Origin: Emiliania huxleyi CCMP1516
Lineage: Eukaryota; Haptophyta; Isochrysidales; Noelaerhabdaceae
Assembly (NCBI RefSeq): GCF_000372725.1
Contig: NW_005199194.1
Location: 378,415-442,414, forward strand
Length of the DNA: 64,000 nucleotides
Direction of reading: 5' to 3'
Shown here: positions 57,489 through 64,000 of the stretch, piece by piece
How positions within the stretch are numbered: position 1 is the stretch's first letter
Layout: every line of letters starts with the position of its first letter
Program-made: the position numbers and the translations under genes
The notes under the pieces: model-generated
The model's input: only the letters and a program-made list of their open reading frames with translations
Told to the model about the DNA's origin: nothing
The model's database searches: none

Positions 57489-57935
57489 TCGCCGGCGCAT
57501 CAGCAGCCGACGAGCTGCTACCGCGCGAGCCGGAGCTGTGCGCCAGCGCCAGTGCCCCAGCGCGATGCGCCAGCGCCAGTGCCCCGGCGCGATTGATGGG
57601 AGCCCTTCTCCCAGGTTCGGGGCTCGACGAACGTACGCGGAGTGGGAGAGGGAGGAGTGTTTATTGCACACTTGTCCGGGCCACGGCGCCCAGCGCAGCG
57701 CCGAGCGCGAGCGCCGCCGCCCGCCGCGAGGGAGCTAGCGAGGGAGGGTGCGGTGCACCGTGCACCGCACTCCGGTCTCCGCAGTCCGCACGACAGCGCG
57801 GGTCGCAGACGAGAGGTTGCCATGAAAAGTACAATCACAATATGCATGAAAATAATTTGATGTCACAACACGGATACGGCCAGCTTTTCCTTTTCTACAG
57901 GGACCGGACCGCGAGGCGTCGACTCGAAATCTACT
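57489..57935. other. Spacer up to the TIR element
   Basis: Holds a two-copy tandem repeat containing GCGCCAGCGCCAGTGCCCC (about 57541-57592). No gene supported. Ends with the left target duplication AATCTACT (57928-57935). Confidence 0.6.
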
Positions 57936-58850
57936 AATGGTTGGGTAGTAGGGCTAGAGGGTCGCTCTACACTTAGCCTCTGCAGCGAGCGAGCGCTCAA
58001 CTTAGCCCCCGCACGGAGCCGGGCTCGGACTTAGACGCTGTATGGTCGGGGGCCATGAACTTAGACGGCACAAGGCCAAATCCGGGTAAAACCCGGTATA
58101 CCTGCAAAAGTCCAGGTTTACCCGAAAAATACCTGGACGCGTCCCGACCAACGTATGCCGCGCACGACGCCATATCGCCTTGTCCCAGGGCCAGTGCGCT
58201 ACTTGCGGCGCGCAACTCCTGCTCAAGTACGCGCACCGTACCATGTGCTGCCGCTATGCGTGTCTTAAGGCGGCTGCGGGGAAGCGGCGGGCGCGGCATG
58301 CCGATGGCAGTGCGGACGATGCGGTTGCGATGTGTTCTGCTTCAAGATCGTGGCGGTGCTTGGCATGCACTTCTGCGATCCCAATCAGCTCATCGCAACG
58401 AAGCAGCGCAACAAGCTGGCTGCTGCCAACAAGGCCCTATGCTAGATCTACCTCACGCGCGGATCGTTCAAAGAGGACCAGCATACACAGGCTTCCTTGA
58501 CATGCGTTTGTTTGAGCTTGAGGCTATTTGTGAGAACTGTTTGGCTTGAAGATTGCGCTCAAGAAGAGCAACGAGAATCGGAAGAGGAGGATGCTGAGGC
58601 GGCGATTGCTGAGCATGAGAAGGATCGATCCGGATTAGAAGGCGCCCGCCGCAGGCGAAGAAAATTTGGGGGCTAGCGCCGTATCGTTGATCACGGTGGG
58701 AGCCTCTTGGCCCCAGGCTGTGCCACGGCCGACTTAGCCGATGTAAGAGGCTCTCGCTGATCTTAGACCGCGTAAGCACCCCAGCGTGACTAGTCACACT
58801 TAGACCCGCTCAGCCTCGAGGCTCAGAACTTAGACTACTACCCAACCAGT
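57936..58850. mobile_element. 915-bp DNA transposon with TIRs, 8-bp TSD and subterminal repeats (hAT-like)
   Basis: Ends AATGGTTGGGTAGTAG and CTACTACCCAACCAGT are inverted repeats (15 of 16). The perfect 8-bp direct repeat AATCTACT flanks them (57928-57935, 58851-58858). Inside both ends the word ACTTAG occurs repeatedly (57971, 58000, 58029, 58059; 58732, 58798, 58828, plus TCTTAGAC at 58760). TSD length and subterminal repeats fit the hAT superfamily. No transposase is encoded, so it is non-autonomous. The interior has short protein-like pieces (e.g. FKIVAVLGMHFCDPNQLIAT near 58350) that may be captured exons. The right TSD overlaps the stop codon of the lipase gene. Confidence 0.85.
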
Positions 58851-58853
58851 AAT

Positions 58854-61759
58854 CTACTCTAGGAGGCACGTGAAGTTGGCCTGGCGCGAGCCATTGTCGC
58901 CGTTGACGATGTAGTCGCCTGTTCGCAGGCAGGGCCGCGCGTGAGGACGGACACTCTCTAAGAGCGAGGTCAAGAGCCGAAGCGCGCCGAGGTAGCCGAA
59001 AAGGGCAACTTCCTCCTTTGTCCATCCAGCGAGCGCATTGAGTCCAGGCACACCAACGTTGCCGAGGACGTCGTTGACCCAGCCGCCGACCCCCTTAGGG
59101 ATCGCCCCGTAGTACGGGAAGTTGCCGAGGCAGCCAAACGGGTCTTTGCCACTGTAGTGATCGTGGTAGCTTGCCATCTTGCAGTTGGCGATGGCCAGCT
59201 TGGGCGGGCAGGCCTTCGGGTGTTTGAGGAGCGACTTGCGCACATCGATCGCCTTGCAGGGGGGGAGGGAGGGGGGCGGGGGGAGGGGCGGGTGAAGTAG
59301 GGGTGAAGTAGGGGTGTAGGAGTCGAAGTGCGTGTGAGGGCGCGCCCAAGTGATCGGCAGCGTGATCCAGACCACGGTGAGGGTCACATCGTCCTGCGCC
59401 GTCGTCGTGCCCCAGAAGGGGTTGTTGAGCACCTTGAGGCCCTTGAGCGTGCACACGAGCGGCTGGCCGGCGCGCTGGCACCTAGTAAACACGGAGAGCT
59501 GGCTGGCAGAGCTGGTGTGCCTGGGGGAAGGCGGGGGGGGGCAAGAGGTGCGCTCCAAGTCATGTAGTCGCAGAGGTACTGCCACGGCGAGCATGTCCCC
59601 CCATCGCCTTGTCCCGGCGGCGGCCAACTGACCTTCTTGCACTGCGTGTAGTCGCAGGGCACCTTGTCACCCCCCGGCCAGTCCTTGTCCTTGGTCAGGT
59701 CCGGGTACGAGCACTCGCCCTGGTAGTGCTCCGGGTTGTTGTCCAGGATGTGGTTGAGGACGTACAGGGGACGGACAGCCTTGCCCTTCCGGAGTGCATT
59801 AGGCTGAAAGGGTGTCGGCTGCACGCCGAAGCAAGACGCGAGCGAGGAACCCATGTAGGCCGACCCTGGCTCGGGCTTGTCTGCGTACGGGTCGAAGGTC
59901 CACGTCCACGGGGCCCCGGACGCACGCTGTCCGCGCAGCGGCTCGCAGCAGGCGGCATCATCCTTCTTCCACGGGCCATGCCCGTAGTTGTTGATCATCA
60001 CAGCTGCCTGAGGCAGGGGAAGCAGGGGAGTGAGAAGCAGCATGTGCGAGCGAGAGACAGCCGGGAGGGCACTGGCCGCCTTTGAGACGCCCTGCGCGAT
60101 GGTGCCGGCCAGACCGGTCGACTCGAGCACGCCGCCGTCAGAGAAGAAGCAGCGCGTCGGCTCGCTGAGCGGGCCGACGAAGTCGGTCGGCATGGGCTTG
60201 AACTCGTAGGTAATGTCGGCCGCAGGGTACAGCGGGGAGATGCAGGTGAAAAGCGAGCCGACGAGGCCAGATGGGGCGTCCTCGGGCTGGAATTGCGTGA
60301 CGAAATCTGCCGTCAGGGACATGATCGCCTCTGGGGATAGGTGGCCCGAGGAGGTGATGGGCGCGCACGGAATGCAGCTCGGCTTCTCCACCCAGGTCGA
60401 CGAGGGCTGCGAGTTGGAGAGGAACTTCACGTTCGGCGGGTCGACGCAGCAGGTGCCGAGGTTGCGGTCGAAGGTCATCGGACCGTTGTCCTTGCTCGGG
60501 TCGCTCACATTCTTCGGGTCGTACTGCGTGATGGCCATCCCGGGCGTAAAGGTGTACGGCACGACGCTCACGTTGTGGTAGTTGGGCTGCAGCTGCAGCG
60601 CCTTGTAGATGCCGATGCCCATGCCCTTCCTCTCCGCATTCTTCTTCGCCTCCTCCACTGTCTCCTCCTCGTCGTCCTTGGGGTGGTAGACAAAGGTAGA
60701 AACCTCGCGGGCCCAGCAGGCGAGCGGGCCAAGGAAGTTGCGGTAGCCCACGCCTGTGACCTGACGGCAGCAGCGGCGGGCTCCAGTAGGGTGAGCGGTC
60801 GGGTAAGAGGCGGGATAGTAGCAGGGAGGGGCTGTGGTGGGCGGGCAGCTCACCTGGATCATTTGCGTGTGCGCCATCGGGGTCGGCGCGCCGGGGCGCG
60901 GGTAGGCGACCTCGCACTCATCGACGTCGGCGAGGCAGGCCACGTCGGAGACCTGGTCGGGGCCCGAGGCCGTGTACTTGTTTTGCGAGATGCCGAGGGG
61001 GGAGAGAAAGAAGTTGAAAAAGAACATTCGGGCATAGGAGGCGAAGCCGATGGAGAAGCTGGGCAGGCACAGCCACCCGTAGTTTGGCCAGCAGCCGCGG
61101 CCGACGCACTTGCCAAAGGAGAGGATGCGGGCGACGAAGCCAAAGGGGAGCGACATGATGGCGCCGGATATAACGCCGGGGTTGAGTCCTCCTTGCCGAC
61201 GGACCATCCAATTGTAGTAGCCAGTCTCCGGCTTGTCGCCGCAGGCCTTTGAGTTGTCCGTGAGGAGGTCGTCCCACGTAATCGAGTTCGGGTCCGAGTT
61301 CGCGCTGGTGTTGAGGAAGTTGACCGGGTCAAGCTTGGGGCAGGGCTTGTCAAAGTTGTTGAAGCCAGTCGGCTCAGGGTTGGCGTAGCAGTACGTCTGG
61401 CTGGCAAGGTATCCGCCAGAGACGCCTGGCAGAGGGTGGGAGGGTGAGTTGTGCGGGGCAGTCAGGCCGAGGCGGGGCAGGAGCGAGGCACCCGCCATCA
61501 CGTCGAACTCGTCAAGGGCCGGTTTGTCACCGTTCGGGCCGACGCAAACCTTGTGCAGGCCGCGAAAGATGCCGTACGCGCTTGCGACGGGCAGGAGGCC
61601 GCCGCCGTTGAGCACGAGCGCGGTCTTGAATGGTCGCTGCGGCGCTGCGGCCGCTGCGGCGCGAGCTGTCGTCTTCTTGCCCTCGCGCTCCTTGGCGCGG
61701 AGCCCTTCCACGTAGGACGCCTTGGGCGCTGGGATGGTGGGTCGCGCGACGAAGCTCAT
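58854..61759 (-). CDS. Patatin/cPLA2-like acyl hydrolase
   Basis: Multi-exon. The ATG at 61759 starts MSFVARPTIPAPKASYVEGL. Active-site elements: KTALVLNGGGLLPVASAYGI (oxyanion-type GGG), then across a short GT-AG intron FDVMAG|VSGGYLASQTYCYA giving the nucleophile elbow GVSGG, and later FFSDGGVLESTGLAGTI with the partner Asp in DGG. This Ser-Asp dyad layout belongs to the patatin/cPLA2 hydrolases. Further introns: ATCCAG|GTGAGC...CGTCAG|GTCACAG (about 60854-60765), one around 60008-60065, and two near 59550 and 59255. Between the motifs are hydrophobic segments (FGFVARILSF; ARMFFFNFFLSPLG). The C-terminal region AIDVRKSLLKHPKACPPKLA...FTCLLE is unassigned. Likely a membrane-associated lipase or phospholipase; substrate unknown. 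A TIR element sits right at its stop. Confidence 0.72.
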
Positions 61760-62211
61760 CGCGCGAGTTGGTCGTGGGGCGTGTGATGAAGGTGAAGGAG
61801 CGCGACGCCGCGTTTCGAGCTTTCTTTCTTTTTGATAGTACTAGCACGCGCCAGTTCGCACCTGTGTCGAGCCTGTCTGCTGTGAGAGAGAGTTGTTTTG
61901 TTCAAATTCTTTCTTTTTCTGAGAGTTGTCTTGTCTAAATTCTTTTTCTGCGAAATTCTTTTTTTGACAGAATGCCTTCTTTTTTGCCCACAGACATCCC
62001 GCCGCCCCCGCGCGCGCCCTCAGTGTCGCGCTCAAGCGCAACCCCCACTATCTCCTCAGCTACGACTCGGCAGACCGCGAGCTCTTGGACCGAGCATGCC
62101 CGCCCCATCACCTTGCTCCGAAACCGCTCGCTCTGGGCTGGCTTCAACAAGCTCCTCAGTCTGTGCACTGAGCCACTAAACGCCCGGCCGGCGCACAGAG
62201 CCCCCGATACC
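61760..62211. other. Spacer with AATTCTTT words; possible short plus-strand exon
   Basis: Contains three AAATTCTTT-type words (about 61907, 61938, 61956). A plus-strand frame near 62025-62165 (LKRNPHYLLSYDSADRELLD) looks more protein-like than its surroundings and follows a possible CCCACAG acceptor at 61985-61991, but I cannot place it in a gene. Confidence 0.35.
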
Positions 62212-63137
62212 TCACTGCCCCGGCGCCCACAGCTCGATCTTCTTTGGCAGCAGCTGGTTCGACAGGTCCTCTCCATGGCCTAGGCGGCCGCTGCCGCCCT
62301 CGCCCCAAGCAAAGACGGCGCCGTCGGCGGTGAGGGCGAAGCTAGTTAGTTCTTCCGCCGACACAGCGACGACGCGCCGCCCAGCAAAAGCCTCGACCTT
62401 CTTGGGCAGCAGCTGGCGCTGCTCGTCGCCGTGGCCCAGCATGCCATCCTCTCCATCGCCCCAGCTCCAGACGGCGCCGTCGGCGGTGAGGGCGAGGCTG
62501 TGCTCGTCTCCAGCCGACACAGCGACGACGCGCTGGCCAGCGAAGGCCTCGACCTTCTTCGGCAGCAGCTGGCCCTGCTCGTCGCCGTGGCCCAACAGGC
62601 CGCCGTCTCCCCAGCCCCAGCTCCAGACAGCGCCGTCAGCGGTGAGGACGAGGCTGTGCGCGGCGCCAGCCGACACAGCAACGACGCGCTTGTCCGCCAA
62701 GGCCTCGACCTTCTTGGGCAGCAGCTGGTGCTGCAGGTCGCCGTGGCCCAGACTGCCAAAGGCTCTATGGCCCCAGCTCCAGACGGCGCCATCGGAGGTG
62801 CGAGGCTGTGGTCCTCTCCCGCCGACACGGTGACGACGCGCTGGCCAGCAAAGGCCTCGACCTTCTTGGGGAGCGGCTGGTTCTGCTCGTCGCCTTGGCC
62901 CAGCTTGCCAAACCTTCCCCTGCCCCAGCTCAAGACGGCTCCGTCGGCGGTGAGGGCGAGACTGTGGCTGCCTCCAGCCGACACGGCGACGACGCCACCC
63001 GCCAAGGCCTCGACCTTCTTCGGCCACGGCTGGTCCTGCTCATCGCCGTGGCCCAACCGGCCGTACCCTCCATCGCCCCAGCTCCAGACAGCGCCGCCGG
63101 CGGTGAGGGCGAGGCTGTGCTTGACTCCAGCCGACAC
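62212..63137 (-). pseudogene. RCC1-repeat protein, frame-shifted and lacking a clear start
   Basis: Six RCC1 repeats of about 50 residues (unit like VVAVSAGDEHSLALTADGAVWSWGDG..MLGHGDEQRQLLPKKVEAFA), forming most of a beta-propeller. RCC1 proteins include the Ran exchange factor, but many algal ones have other roles. The reading frame changes near 62795-62805: one unit reads CACAGCCTCGCACCTCCGATG where the others have four more bases, so frames 63137-62800 and 62800-62212 do not join. An in-frame stop lies just upstream of 63137 with no ATG, although a CTTGCAG acceptor there could join an unseen exon. Repeats are almost identical at DNA level, so a consensus error is possible. Either a decaying gene or a sequencing error. 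Confidence 0.7.
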
Positions 63138-63197
63138 ACTGCAAGCTCGCAGGACACCCTATCTGGGCAGCCCGACTCGCAAGGCAGCTTCTCGAGT

Positions 63198-64000
63198 ATG
63201 GACCTGGACGAGGAGGGCGAGGCGGAGGGCGGCCCTGCGCCTGACGAGGCGGGCGAGACGAAGGAGGGCGACGGACAAAGTCGCGGCGCAGGGGGTCCGG
63301 AAAGCGGCGGGGCTGGAGGGGGCGGCCCCTCCCCGAACCTCGCCCTCGGGCGAGTTAGGGTCGTCGGCCAGGGAGGCAGGACTCCCGCAGGGCACCTTCG
63401 GGTGGATCTCAGTAGAGCCGGCAGGCACCCCGAGCTCGCGACGCCCTTCACGACTGGAAGGGCCAGGGAGCGCACGTGCTTTGATCGCAGGGGGCACCGT
63501 GGAGGGTGCACCTGCGCCACGGAGGCACTCCGGGCGGCGTATGCAATGTGGGGGGAGGGCCGGGGAGATGCTGCCTCGGCGTGCGCTGCCGCGACGCGGC
63601 ACGGAGTCGACCGGGCCACGCCGGCGAGGGAGATGCGCTCCAGCGAGGGTCGCGTCCTTGAAACCGCCGACGCGTTCCTGGACGACAAGGCCGATCGACT
63701 CTGGAGGACGCGGTCGGCGGCGCTTCGCGAACTGGCACAGAAGGTTCGAGACGGCACGGATCTTGTGCTCCTATGCGCGGGTAGGATTGAGTCCTGTCAC
63801 GGCGATCTGCTGAGGAAGGGGATCCTAGCCGACGCGGCGCAGCTCGAGGCCACCAGCAAGAAGAAGCCGCGCTCCGACAAGGCCAAGCCGAGGGGTCCTC
63901 GGGGGCCTAGGGCCGACTCGGTGGAGACGGCGGCCCGCATGGGGGTGCTGTCGACCTTCTACCTCCGGAACGCTTATGAACGGGACGGCCCGGGGCTGCA
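63198..64000 (+). CDS. Open partial ORF, unknown, runs off the window
   Basis: From ATG 63198 the frame is open to the end (267+ codons, no stop), which is why it is easily missed. Starts MDLDEEGEAEGGPAPDEAGE, then Gly/Arg-rich sequence, a Cys/His patch TCFDRRGHRGGCTCATEA, and a helical segment VLETADAFLDDKADRLWRTR, ...ALRELAQKVRDGTDLVLL, ending VETAARMGVLSTFYLRNAYE. No family recognised; the charged linker KKKPRSDKAKPRGPRGPR suggests nucleic-acid or nuclear association. The DEEGEAE start could be internal, as the frame is open further upstream (GQPDSQGSFSS). Confidence 0.45.
   Translation, partial: MDLDEEGEAEGGPAPDEAGETKEGDGQSRGAGGPESGGAGGGGPSPNLALGRVRVVGQGGRTPAGHLRVDLSRAGRHPELATPFTTGRARERTCFDRRGHRGGCTCATEALRAAYAMWGEGRGDAASACAAATRHGVDRATPAREMRSSEGRVLETADAFLDDKADRLWRTRSAALRELAQKVRDGTDLVLLCAGRIESCHGDLLRKGILADAAQLEATSKKKPRSDKAKPRGPRGPRADSVETAARMGVLSTFYLRNAYERDGPGL

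Noticed and set aside
62431..63813. 460-codon plus-strand ORF over the RCC1 region
   Set aside because: Antisense of RCC1 repeats for most of its length; beyond 63198 another plus frame (open to the window end) looks more like protein.

Overview
This is a GC-rich nuclear contig from a eukaryote. Several long genes only make sense when split into exons, and there are long microsatellites, one 100-N assembly gap (15231-15330), and conserved eukaryotic genes such as RPN1, SEC16, PEX16, METTL5 and MPV17. High GC, abundant Ala/Gly/Pro runs, MORN, ankyrin and RCC1 proteins, many GC-AG introns and an algal-type FWDF..PQK protein suggest a marine microalga. I favour a haptophyte; a pelagophyte or another secondary-plastid alga is possible. 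No marker gene here fixes the taxon.

Layout. 0-8 kb: MPV17-like protein (-), METTL5 (+), ankyrin/U-box protein (+), and a truncated KDZ-transposon-associated cysteine-cluster gene (+), then a repeat-filled spacer. 8-13.5 kb: proteasome base subunit RPN1 (+), cut by many short repeat-filled introns. 13.5-22 kb: mostly non-coding and repetitive, apart from a MORN-repeat protein (15.9-18.1 kb) and an AT-rich fold-back element. 22-29 kb: a small membrane protein (-) and a large HET/TIR-like + TKL kinase + coiled coil + myosin motor fusion (-). 29-31 kb: nested repeats, a HAD-like fragment and a small membrane ORF. 31-37.5 kb: SEC16 with WW domains (+). 38-44 kb: secreted catalase-like protein (-), cytochrome-b5/neudesin-like protein (+) and secreted ferritin-like protein (-). 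44-50 kb: a putative secreted protein, PEX16 (+), two multi-pass membrane proteins and a small two-exon gene (-). 51.6-57.5 kb: an unknown protein and a divergent pair (GTPase with chromo-like tail; chromo-like protein with PD-(D/E)XK-like C-terminus). 57.9-64 kb: a 915-bp terminal-inverted-repeat element beside a patatin/cPLA2-like lipase (-), an RCC1-repeat gene (-) and an open partial ORF (+).

The most striking signal is in the introns. Many in RPN1, SEC16, PEX16 and smaller genes are GC-AG, are bounded by imperfect or perfect direct repeats of the neighbouring exon (about 7-26 bp), and hold short tandem repeats or members of interspersed families found elsewhere in the window. This looks like intron gain by insertion or tandem duplication (introner-like). 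The second is the kinase-myosin fusion; the third is the divergent GTPase/nuclease-like pair sharing one reader domain.

Exon boundaries were inferred by eye from reading frame, family conservation and splice dinucleotides. No RNA evidence was available. Gene-level coordinates are firmer than single splice sites.
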